A stretch of DNA of 64,000 nt from Toxoplasma gondii ME49 (lineage: Eukaryota > Apicomplexa > Conoidasida > Eucoccidiorida > Sarcocystidae). Positions 37,164-47,300 of this stretch are shown piece by piece. The translations under genes and the position numbers were made by a program. Position 1 is the first letter of the stretch. The number at the start of each line of letters is the position of its first letter. Under the pieces are notes generated by a model. It was not told the origin of the DNA and did not search any database. It saw nothing but the letters and a program-made list of their open reading frames with translations. Location: NCBI RefSeq assembly GCF_000006565.2, contig NC_031477.1:1830043-1894042 (forward strand). Reading direction: 5' to 3'.

Positions 37164-40100
37164 ATGGCGGATCCGCCAACGCGAAGGAAGGGCCGGAGCG
37201 CCCACGACTGGGAAGAGAGTCTCACGAGCGACGAGGAGAGGGGAGACGCAGACGCAGACGAGGCAGGCCCCCGGAGGCGCGAGAAGCGAAAAGTGATTAG
37301 CCGAGACGCTTCAGGATTGCGCAGTGAACTCTGGTGGACTACCGGATTTGGCCGACCCCACGAGGAAATTCGTGGACGGGTGGCTATTCACGAGCGACAG
37401 GACGCCGCTGACAGATCCCCATGGCTGCTCGTTCAACTCTCGCGGCTAGTCGCCCGCCCCTCCGCTCTCCTGGGTGTGCAGGACGCGCTCGATGCTCAAC
37501 TCGCTGCACTCTACGACCTTCAGCTCTCGCGCATCGAGGCAGAGATCGGTAGGCGACACCCGCCAGGAGACGTCGAAGCGAGAGAGCGGGAGAAGCCGGG
37601 GAAAAAGCGTGATGCAGGAGGCAGAGACTCTTGCCAGTGCTCGTCGCCGTCGCGGACACTCCCTGGCCAGCCGCGCCCGGGGAACGCCACCGCTGGGTCG
37701 CCCGGCATCGCTTCAGACGCTTTGTCCAAAGACCATCGAAAGGCGCAGGACGGCTCTCCGAGCACCGAGAGGCGAGACAGTGCCCCCCCTCCCGATCTCA
37801 CGTTCCTGTCAAGCCAAGTCGACTTGCCGTGGATGTGGAAACTGGCCAAATCCCCATGGGACTTCGCAGCGCTTCCCGACGAGGCTCTCGCGTTCATGCA
37901 CTCGACGGCTCAGCGCGCGGCGCGTTTCCCCCCGTTTGCGGAGGCGTGGAACTTGTGTCTCCGCGCGACGCTCCACCTTCGCATTCGTGAAGACTCTCCA
38001 GATCTGAGCTCGCCGCGCAGGCACTTTGCGTGCTCCTTCGCGTCGCCCGGCCTCCAGGGCTGCTCGAAGCCTCTTGAACTCCACCACGCGTTCTTTCCAA
38101 GAGAAGGCGAGCACGGACTCTCCTTCTTCGGTGTCCGTACCCTCGCGGATCCGGCGAAAACTGGCAGGCAGTCTGTGTCTCGGATGGCGTCCGAGCAGGG
38201 TGGCTCACAGTTCTTGTCGGCTGGTCACGAAGCGCGCTTTGCCCGTGGATGCGTGGGTGTAGAGGCCAACGCGGGAGGCAGTGTCTGCGAGTCTGTGATC
38301 TCCATCCCAGGCATGCGCACGCGTCTCCTCCGAGTTCAATCCTCGCTGCTTCGTGCAGCCGCTAGCCTCAGGAGCAGCAGTCGAGACCAGGTTTCTTTCC
38401 TGGATGCGCCGGAGTTGTGCGGTCCCTCGGAGGACGCGGACGCGTTTGAGGAAGACTCGGAGTCTGACGACTCCAGCAGAACCTCGGTCGCTTCCCGAGA
38501 CGGATTCCACTCGGGCGTGGACGCAGGGAACTCTGCTGAGTCGATCGACGGCCCGATCGCGATTCCGTGTCAATTTGCGCCGCTGCTCTTGCGCCCAACC
38601 GCGTACGTACCTGAATCGAGTCTCGTGCCGGCGTTGCGAGTCGCCCGGGTGGTTTCTACCAATGCGGAGACTGCTTCTTCCTCGCGAGAGAGGAACTGGA
38701 TGGCGGCCTTCCCGAATCCCCCAGGGTACGAACTGGTGCTCGTTCTGAATCTGTATGCATCCTGCGTCGCGCAGTTGCCAGAGAGGCTCAGCGGGGAGGA
38801 GGTTCCGCTACCCGTCCACGTCGCATGCACGGTCGTTCCTCTGAGTCGGCGAGAGGAGGGGGATCGAGAGGTCCTGCCCTTCTGCGAAGCTCTCAGAGTT
38901 CCCTTCGACCTCCCCGTCTTCCTGCACCTCCGGCGCCTCGAGTTCGTTCGCTGCCGCTCTGAAGGGACGCTGGGCTTCAAGATCTGCAGGGCTGTCGCTC
39001 ACAGTGCGGGAGGCAAGAGAAAAGAAAACGCAGAAGACGTCCATGAGTCTGGAGGTGGGGAACCGGGACCCTCGGTCGACGCGTACTGTGACGGGGGATT
39101 TGTGGGCGGGTGTCTGATGTCAGGCCGAGGTGCCGCGCCGCGGTTTGCCCTCGACGGCGGACGAGTCGTCGACTGGGGCGACAGAGAAGGGAAGGAGAAA
39201 GTCGCCGAGTCAAAACAGGGATTCGGCCCAATGCCACCCTTCCCACCTGGCATGGTCGACGAGGCCGGCCGCTTGAAAAAGGCCAAGGAAACGGGAAGAG
39301 AAGAGGACGACCTCGGCGGCGACGAGAAGAAGCAGGACAGGGGGGAGACGAAGGGGAGTTCAGCGGCGTTGGACTCGAAGAAGGCGAAGAGTGTACGGAG
39401 AGAGAAGGAGAGGAAACGCCGGAAGAAGCGCGTGCAACAGCTCCGGAAACTCCTTAAAGAAAAACTCGGCGAAGACGCCTTCGACCTCTTCGAAAGCAAC
39501 TTCGAGGCGTCGTCACACGACGGCAGCAGCTCTGAAGACACCTCGCGACACCTTGGAAGAAGAGGGCGCAACAGAGTCTCGGATTCTTCGTCTCCACGAT
39601 CACCTTCAGACGCGATGTTCGGCGACACAGATTCAGAGGCTATTGGCTTCCCTTGGCTGGGCCGCGAAGGCCACAGAGACCGAGCGCCGTGGAGCGAGGC
39701 TGGTCGGAGACAGTCGGGGTCTCACGGTGAGAGGCAAAAGTTCGAGAAATCCGAAAGAGACATCGAGCCTTCGACGGACGTCGATGACGTCAGTGGGCGG
39801 GAAAGCCGCACGGACGCCTCACCGACCGATCCGTCGCAGCTTTTCGATTTCGACGGAGTCGACGGTTCGCGCCTGGTCTCTACGCGCGACATCAGTCCGA
39901 GCTGTTCTTCTCCCCGCGTCGACAAGGCTCAGACGGCCGAGGAGCAAAGACAGGCGGAAAACCAACGACGTCTCGAGCCGCTCATTCTCTCCGTTGAAAG
40001 CTTTATAGATGAACACGGACGCCTTGTTTTCTCTCGGGGGAAGACGGGGAGACAGAAGGACGTCGGGGGAAGCGAATCAGCTGGGGGTCCGAGGCGGCAG

Positions 40101-41075
40101 GAGCAAGCGAGTGGGCGAGACACCGTGTCATCCAGGGCGCCTGCTTCGGCGACAGAATCGGGAAGTCAGAAGGCCAGGCGGCTGCTGGCGGCAACAGCGA
40201 GCGACAGGGAGATCGGGAGACTGGGCCTCCCGCAGAAGAAGAAGCCTCCAGGCTACGAGACCGCCCAGACACGCCTTTGCATGCAACTTGAGCAGCTTGC
40301 TCGGGGCTTCGCGGCTTCGGAGCGAGACGTGAGCGACCTTCGACCTCAGGCGCGAAGCGGAACCAAACTGACAAAAGGGGAGAAGCGATGCGTTGACATG
40401 GGCGAGAACGAGGGAGACAGGCAGGAAAGCATTCGCCTGCCCCTGTCCTCCAACCTCCCTCTCCTGGAAGTCGAGTGGAAGGGCATCCGAAGGAGGGTGG
40501 GGAAGAAGGCGACGGAGGCCAGCGAGGACGCATACGGAGGAGACTTTGACGGGGAAGAACGCGACGTACACCGCAACCGGTTTCTCGCGCCACTCTACCT
40601 CGAAGGACAGTCATGGGAGGAACAGCAGAGACTGCTCGACTGTCTGGAGAAGAGAAACTCGAAGGAACGCCGATGGGTCCAAGCCGCTAGCCAACGCCTG
40701 GCTGCCGGGCTGGAAGAGAAACGAGGAGAAGAAAGAGAGAAACACAGAGAGAAGGGAAAGAGAGAAGAAAGAGAAGAGAGAGAAAAGAGAAGAATTGACC
40801 AGAGGGAGGAAGGAGAGAGAGGGCACAGGCAAGAGAAACCTGTAGGGGTACGCGAGAGGGGAGAGAAACGAGAGAAACAGCGAGAGAAAGGAGAGAAATA
40901 TCCAGAGAAAGAGACACCTATAGAGACAAGAGAGAGAGAACACAAACGGGAGGAACTGAGGAAAGTCGAAATCAGGATGCAGAGACACAGACCGACTTCT
41001 CCACTTCCGCGGCTCACTCGCGTTTCTCTTCGACCTCACCCAGACAGTGTTCGGGCGGTCGACAAGACAAAGTAG
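37164..41075 (+). CDS. Unknown 1303-aa intronless charged protein
   Basis: A single uninterrupted frame of 3912 nt starts at ATG 37164 in the context CGAGAATGG, far longer than chance. I do not recognise the family. Residues about 30-130 look folded (SELWWTTGFGRPHEEIRG, then a Leu-rich helix region near residues 90-130). A second ordered block is around residues 210-330 and a third around 470-620, with words such as GYELVLVLNLYASCVAQL and PFDLPVFLHLRRLEFVRC that suggest a beta-rich domain. From about residue 690 it is charged and disordered (Arg/Lys/Glu/Asp/Ser), including a Lys/Arg-rich RRKKRVQQLRKLLKEKLG helix near residue 755. The last ~130 residues are Glu/Arg/Lys repeats that could form a single alpha-helix or coiled coil. 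No signal peptide or membrane segment is seen. Basic clusters make a nuclear or cytoskeletal role possible, but this is inference. Confidence 0.75.
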   Translation: MADPPTRRKGRSAHDWEESLTSDEERGDADADEAGPRRREKRKVISRDASGLRSELWWTTGFGRPHEEIRGRVAIHERQDAADRSPWLLVQLSRLVARPSALLGVQDALDAQLAALYDLQLSRIEAEIGRRHPPGDVEAREREKPGKKRDAGGRDSCQCSSPSRTLPGQPRPGNATAGSPGIASDALSKDHRKAQDGSPSTERRDSAPPPDLTFLSSQVDLPWMWKLAKSPWDFAALPDEALAFMHSTAQRAARFPPFAEAWNLCLRATLHLRIREDSPDLSSPRRHFACSFASPGLQGCSKPLELHHAFFPREGEHGLSFFGVRTLADPAKTGRQSVSRMASEQGGSQFLSAGHEARFARGCVGVEANAGGSVCESVISIPGMRTRLLRVQSSLLRAAASLRSSSRDQVSFLDAPELCGPSEDADAFEEDSESDDSSRTSVASRDGFHSGVDAGNSAESIDGPIAIPCQFAPLLLRPTAYVPESSLVPALRVARVVSTNAETASSSRERNWMAAFPNPPGYELVLVLNLYASCVAQLPERLSGEEVPLPVHVACTVVPLSRREEGDREVLPFCEALRVPFDLPVFLHLRRLEFVRCRSEGTLGFKICRAVAHSAGGKRKENAEDVHESGGGEPGPSVDAYCDGGFVGGCLMSGRGAAPRFALDGGRVVDWGDREGKEKVAESKQGFGPMPPFPPGMVDEAGRLKKAKETGREEDDLGGDEKKQDRGETKGSSAALDSKKAKSVRREKERKRRKKRVQQLRKLLKEKLGEDAFDLFESNFEASSHDGSSSEDTSRHLGRRGRNRVSDSSSPRSPSDAMFGDTDSEAIGFPWLGREGHRDRAPWSEAGRRQSGSHGERQKFEKSERDIEPSTDVDDVSGRESRTDASPTDPSQLFDFDGVDGSRLVSTRDISPSCSSPRVDKAQTAEEQRQAENQRRLEPLILSVESFIDEHGRLVFSRGKTGRQKDVGGSESAGGPRRQEQASGRDTVSSRAPASATESGSQKARRLLAATASDREIGRLGLPQKKKPPGYETAQTRLCMQLEQLARGFAASERDVSDLRPQARSGTKLTKGEKRCVDMGENEGDRQESIRLPLSSNLPLLEVEWKGIRRRVGKKATEASEDAYGGDFDGEERDVHRNRFLAPLYLEGQSWEEQQRLLDCLEKRNSKERRWVQAASQRLAAGLEEKRGEEREKHREKGKREEREEREKRRIDQREEGERGHRQEKPVGVRERGEKREKQREKGEKYPEKETPIETREREHKREELRKVEIRMQRHRPTSPLPRLTRVSLRPHPDSVRAVDKTK

Positions 41076-42238
41076 CTCACCACCGTTCCTTTGTCAATGC
41101 AGTTTTTAGGAGAAGTAGGCTTTTTCGATTCGTCTCATCGAGGACTGTGTGTTACGAAGGGATCAGGCAAAGTCCGGGGCTTCTCTGTTTTCGCTGTCTC
41201 TACGTTTCTCCCGTGTGTCTGCCTCCACTGGTCCAGACCTGCCATCGGAAAATGCGTAATCTTGGCTTTTTGCTTCGCGCTTCTGTGCTTCTCTCTGTCT
41301 CTTCTCTGCGACAGAACGGGGCTCCTCTGTGCTGCCTGGTCTGCTCGCTTTGCTTCTTATCCGGTCGCTCCCTCTTGGTGCAATGCTTTCTCGTCTGTGC
41401 GTTCACCGGAGTTTCTGGCCGACAGAAACGAGACACTGGCGGCGAGAGATGGCACCAAGAATCTGCCAATAATATATTTTCGCTTCTCTGCACGCGTCCC
41501 CGACGCGAGGGGCGCCTGCGAAAAATCGGTTTCTATTCGGACAGCACTTGGTCCACGGCCCACGATGCAGGCTGTAGAAGCGAGATGCAGGAGACTCGCA
41601 TTTGTTCAAAAAGCGAGAACGCGTTTCTGGAGCGACCAGAATTGTGTGGAGCTACGCAGATCCATGAGAAGACACGAGTCAGGTGATGCACAGCTCCGAA
41701 ACTCTGCAACGGGTGTCAGACCGCCCAGACAAAGCAAAGACACACATGCAAAAGGGTGAAAAACTAGGAATCCGCAACTCGTTTGAGTGCTGGTGCTCGT
41801 TGGGAAACACTCCCAAGAATTCGAGTGTCTCACCATCATGGCGTTTTCGGAATTATGCGCTAGCGTTTCGTCTGCATTCGGTTTTCTCTCGAAGAACTCA
41901 AGGAAAAGCTGAGTTCTGGACTTGACAAGCCAAAGGAAACTGCTCCAGGAAGACGCTTCGTCTCTACGGAAAAAATGAATTTCTCTATTCAGTTTTCGTT
42001 ATAGCCTGACAGGCGGGTTGCTGATGAAACGCACCACCGTGTCGGGGACTTCTGTGTACATACACAAATACCAACTGATTTTCACCAGAAAAAACATATG
42101 CATTTATTTTCTAATCACTCGTATATATGTGAGCACACTGATATATTGTTCTCATAATATATATACATATATATATTTACAAGCATAGTCATATATTCTT
42201 CTAATCATACATCTCTATATGTCCATCTATATACATGG

Positions 42239-42271
<33 letters not shown>

Positions 42272-42527
42272 CGCATATATCATTGCACAGTTATACATTT
42301 GTTGCCAAATACTTATATAGAAGCATAAATGCATATTTCTCTGTACATGTGTACATCGAAGTGCTCGGTGAAAATATGTATATATACAGATGCACACTCC
42401 TACATTTATGTGTTCCTGTAAGTAAATACACGCTGAAGCATGTTTACACATACACGCTTGCATTCCCGCATATACACATGCGAACACTCATACATACATA
42501 CATATATATATATATATATCCATATTC

Positions 42528-42565
<38 letters not shown>

Positions 42566-44338
42566 TTTATTAATCCAGATACTGGAACGAAGGTGAGGGG
42601 GAGAAGTGCGTGTTTTCTGGTTTGGACTTGTCTCTGATTCTTCTGTCGAAACGCAAATCTCTGAAGATTCCCATCGAACCATGGAGGCGAAGAAACAGTT
42701 TGGTCACCGCGGTGGGGTGTCGGAGCGCGACGTCCACTCTGCATTCTTCGAGGGATATCCCAGTCTCTTTGTCGAAGCGAGGTTATTCTTTCTTACACTC
42801 CGGGTCGCGACAGGGAAGAGAACACAAAGCAAAAAGCCAGCAAGAACATTGCTTTCTTCGCTTTTTACTGAAGACTCGAAGCAGACAGAGTACCTCCTCT
42901 TTCCTTTTCTTTGCCCTGTTGTGGGCTTGCAAGTCGTCGACGGCGACGCCCGGGACTTCACTGTGTCTCGATAAACTTGGATTTTTCCCTTGACAAATTG
43001 TGCTTCCATGTCGCCAACTCTCCTTCTTCCCTCTGACACATTACTGTCACCTGAACGAGAACCTCTCACTTCTGGAACGGCAATCTTTTTCAGCATTTTT
43101 TACGTCTAAAGCGGCCTTCCACCCATCTATCTTCTTTGGTCTCAACGCGCTCCGGAGCCCCGCTGCGCAGCGATGGACTGACGGGGGCGACGCTAGGCCG
43201 AACTCTGCAGAAACCATTTCTCTGAATTCTCTCTCAAACCTGCCGAGACAGCGAAGAACCATTTGCGTATTCAAGCGCGGACTTCAAAACCTTTTTCGCT
43301 CGCTTTCTCGACATCTTCCTCCTTGACGCTGCCTCAACGCTGACCGGATAGGCCATCCGGAGGAGAACACACCAAAAAAGAAACAAACAGCCTCTCCGTC
43401 TGCTCACAGACCCGCTCGAGAAAGAAATACAACAGTTAAATATAAATACATATATATAGATATATACAGATATATACATATATACATAAATACATATATA
43501 TATATATATATGAATCACTATATGTTCATATAGGTGTGTGCAGACATGACTTCAAGGATGTCCGCATGAGGCGATGCTGGTGTGAATGCCTATGAATCAG
43601 CAGACGCCGGTAGATATAACGTCTTCTAATACATACAGAGATATGTATATGTTTTTTTCGAGGTGAGAGGAGAAAAACAATTTGTTAAAGGAATTAGGAC
43701 AGAGCGTAGACCCCTGGTTTTCGTTGCTTTCTCTTTGATCGCTTCTTGTATTTTGCGACGAAAAGCTCTTCACTCGCTGTTTGCCATCGCGCAAATTACT
43801 CTATGCATGCGCGCCTCGGTTCCAGTTGCACTCCGTTGAGGACTGCCGACCTTTCCTCGCGACTTGTCCAGCTTTTGTGCGTCTCCTCGGCTTTTCTTCT
43901 TTTCTTTTTTCCGTCGGACAGAGAAGGAGACTCGCTGTCTCTCTCTGCGGTGAGAAATTACCTAACGCGCTAGCGCTGCGACCCGTGTCTCTGTTGCTGT
44001 AGCCTTGAGAGACCAGCCAGCGAAGAAAAAAAGAGCCACCGAGGCAGACGAGAAGAAAGCAACGAACGCGAGAATTCTTCTTCCCTTCCGGGGATTCTTG
44101 TGTGTTTCCGGTGAACATACACTCTGGCGGCCAGCGCTTCTGCCCTCCGGCTGTGAGGAGCAGTTTTGAGAGTTTTGTGTCGACGCGGCTCTCCTTGCCT
44201 TGGGAGTTTCTCGAAGCGCGAAGGAAAAGAAGAAGCAGCTACTCTTCTCTTCTAATGGGAGGGAAGATGCATTGATCTGCTCTCTTCTCTGTGGAAATGC
44301 AGAGCTCACCGTGACTCCACTCTTTCTCAGAGAGGGGA
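41076..44338. other. 3.3 kb spacer upstream of the large membrane-protein gene
   Basis: This holds the 3' UTR of the 1303-aa gene, a cluster of TA microsatellites between about 42.1 and 43.5 kb, and the promoter region of the next gene. Open frames such as 41091-41759 and 42704-43096 (minus) lack recognisable content. An AGAGACG word at 44343-44349 matches the WGAGACG element described in Toxoplasma promoters and lies about 410 bp before the ATG at 44759. Confidence 0.5.
42242..42563. repeat. Cluster of (TA)n microsatellites
   Basis: AT runs at about 42242-42272, 42503-42519 and 42531-42563 are embedded in ATACATAT-type degenerate sequence. A further run lies at about 43494-43511. Confidence 0.88.
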
Positions 44339-47300
44339 GTGGAGAGACGAGGGCCAAGTAGCTGTATCTCTCTCCCGTTTTTTGGGAGGGAGTTCCTTCG
44401 TTGCCCGGCGGATCTCCAGGCGCCACCGACTGCCTTCTGGTCGGGCACCGTCTTCCTCTTCGTTTTTCCAGGTTTTCCTTCGTGTTTCTCGCTTTGTCGC
44501 TTTCTCGCTTTTCTGCGGCAAGAGAGCGTTCTGCGTCGCCGGGCGGCGCGAGGAAACACTGGGGAGAAGAAAAAAAAGACCTGTCCACACAATACAGTTG
44601 TGGTCCCCGGAACGACCGGCAGACTCTCTTCCGGCTCGCCAGAGGCCGCTTTCTCTAGTTCTCAGTCCTGCGAAATATCCCCCTCATGCTGTACCTTCAA
44701 GCTTCTCTCGCGTACTCGCCAGTTTCGTTCTGTCTGTCTACGGATTTTCTGTGCTGTAATGACACCGCGCTTCAACTTCCCCAGGGGGAAGAAGGCGGCA
44801 AAGACCTGCCTCCTTCCCCCTCCGTTTTCTCTTCGTCGTTCCTCTTTGCCATCTCCTAAGCCTCTCTGTCCTTCTGTCTCCTTTTTTGTCTCTCCTTCTG
44901 TCGCTCCTCTGTCTCTTCATTCTTCTTCGGGGCTTGCTGAGGATTGCCACCCTGTCTCTTCTGTCTCTCCACCTGTGTCGGGTGTCTCTGGGTCTCGCGC
45001 GTACGCCCAAACAGCGAAGGGAATTCCTTTTCTCTGCACACTCTTCCTCTTTCTCGACGTTCTGCTGATTCTCAGCCTCTCCTGCTCTGCCTCACCTGAC
45101 GTCTCCCCTCGCCGGTTACAGGAGGAATTTGTCGGCATTCCTTTTCTCCCTGTCTTCGCTCCTACAGATCCTTTCCCCGTTTCGTCTTCCTCCTCTTCCT
45201 CTCCTTCTCCTTCTTCCTCTTCTCCTTCTTCCTCTTCTCCTTCTTCCTCTCCTTCTCCTTCTTCCTCTCCTTCTCCTTCTTCCCCTCCTTTATCCTCTCC
45301 TTCTTCTTCCACTTTGTCTAGCTCGTCTTCCTCCAACTCGTCTGTGGATTTTTCATCTCTTCGGTTGTCTCCGGAGTCTTTGCCCTTCCCTTTGACTGCG
45401 GCTCTTGTGTCGTCCTCTGAATCGCCTGCGCGCAGCTCGCTGGGTGAGGATCAGCTTCTCCCCATCCTAAGACCTCCTTTCGCTTCTCCTCTCCTTGTCT
45501 ATCGCGGAATTGTCTTCCCTGCAGCTACTGCCGAGTATCTAAAGGCGTCGCCTTCTTCCCCTTCTCCTCCTTCTCTTTCATCATCATCTTTTTCTTCTTC
45601 GCCGTCTTCTTCGTTTTCTCCTTCTGCGTCTTCTTCTTCTTCACATTCGTCGTCGCCAGCGAAGAGTCGCTTTTCGTCGGACGTGTCTTTGGGATTTTTC
45701 GCGCCGCTGCAGAACCAGTTGTTTCCGGTGGCGGTTCCTGCTGCTCTCCTCGAATATAAGCCGGGGCGCTGTCCGCTAGGCGAGACCTCCGCCTGCGGCG
45801 GCAAAGGCGTCTCTCCCGGGGTGCCCCGCGAGCCAGCGTCGGATCTCGCTTCTGCCTCTGTGACTGAGGCAGAAGGAAGAAAACGACAAGAGGAGAGAGA
45901 TGAGAGAGGGGAGAGAGAGGAGAGAGAGGAGAAAGAGGAAAGCGAGGCAGACGGAGAGGGAGGGGAAGGAGAAAAGGAAGCAGAAAAGGAAGGAGAAAAG
46001 GAAGAAGACGACGTTCAAGGTTGGGGTCCGTTCTTTGTTCGAGTCCGAGGTCTTGCTGAAGCTACGGATCTTCAAAGAGAACTTCAGATAGCGGAAGATT
46101 CTGAGTTTTTTGCGAGCACGAACGAATCGCAGATTGCTTCCTTTTTCCTCAGAAACCACAGTGCGACTCCTCCCTCGCATGCAGCCCAGAAGTCAACTCG
46201 GGAGGCAAATCAAAGACTCCAGACGGACTCATCCACATACCCTTCCTCTCTGCACTCTTCAGGTTCCTCTTCGTCTTCTTCCTCTTCTTCTCCTTCTCCT
46301 TCTTCCTCCTCTTCGTCCCATCCTCGTTCTCCCACAAAGTCTCCGGCTGGTCGTTTTAGCTCTCACCCAACCGATTTTCTGCCTTCGTCGTGGACTTTCT
46401 CCTTGCCTGTGCCGCCTCGAGGCAGTTGGCGACTGGAGCAACCTCTTCTCCGCGCTCAGAAAATCTTTGAGGACGCATGCATTGCTCTGTATCGGCTGCC
46501 GTCTTCTTCGTCTTCTTCTTCGTCTTCTTCGTCTTCTTCTTCGTCTTCGTCTTCTTCTTCTCTTCCGTCTTCGGCTGCGGGAGGGGAAGAAGGGGAGGTG
46601 CCTGTGGGGGCGGCGTCGCGCCGAGAATTACGAGCTGAAGAGGAGAGACAGACAGTTCCTTCTCTGTCTTCTTTCGATGATGAACGTCCCAGAGAGGGAT
46701 CGGAAGACGACAGAGACTTCCTTCCGACATCGTGTGAAGAGGCGTTTCGCCGATTTGACGGCGAACGAGTGGACATCTCGAAGAACGAGGAGCGAACAGG
46801 AGAGTCACCTTTTCAGAGTTCCAAGAAAGAAGTCGACGCTTTCAATCTGTCTTCGGTCTCGTGGCAGATGGGGAAGGCTCCTGTCGTTTGCCATCCCCTC
46901 ATTCATAAGAGCAGCATGCGCCAGTATCTCTCTTTTCTCCTTCCTCAGGAACTGATTGTGTACCTTATTTCTCATTATGATGTGAACATACTCTCCAGCC
47001 CAGGCGACTCTGTCTTCTCTTCTTCTTCTTCGTCTCTTTCTTCTTCTTCTTCGTCTCTTTCTTCTTCTTCGTCTCTTTCTTCTTCTTCGTCTCTTTCTTC
47101 TTCTTCTTCGTCTCTCTCTTCTTCTTCGTCTGCCTTCTCTCCTTCCGTGCTATTGCGTGCAGCCTCTCGCCGCCTCGCAGCTGAGTCGAGAGACGCGAGC
47201 CCGCGTATCGCATTCAATTCCTCCTCCTTCCCTGCCTCCGCCTCCGTTTCACCTTCTCTTGAGGAAGAGGAGGAATCGCATGCAGTGCTAGAATTGAGTG

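Noticed and set aside
41091..41759. 222-codon frame just downstream of the 1303-aa gene
   Set aside because: It most likely lies in that gene's 3' UTR; overlapping frames are equally open and none looks protein-like.
43962..44588. 208-codon minus-strand frame with a hydrophobic C-terminal segment, antisense to the start of gene 6
   Set aside because: No family match or splice support. It lies opposite a pyrimidine-rich leader, which creates open frames by composition.
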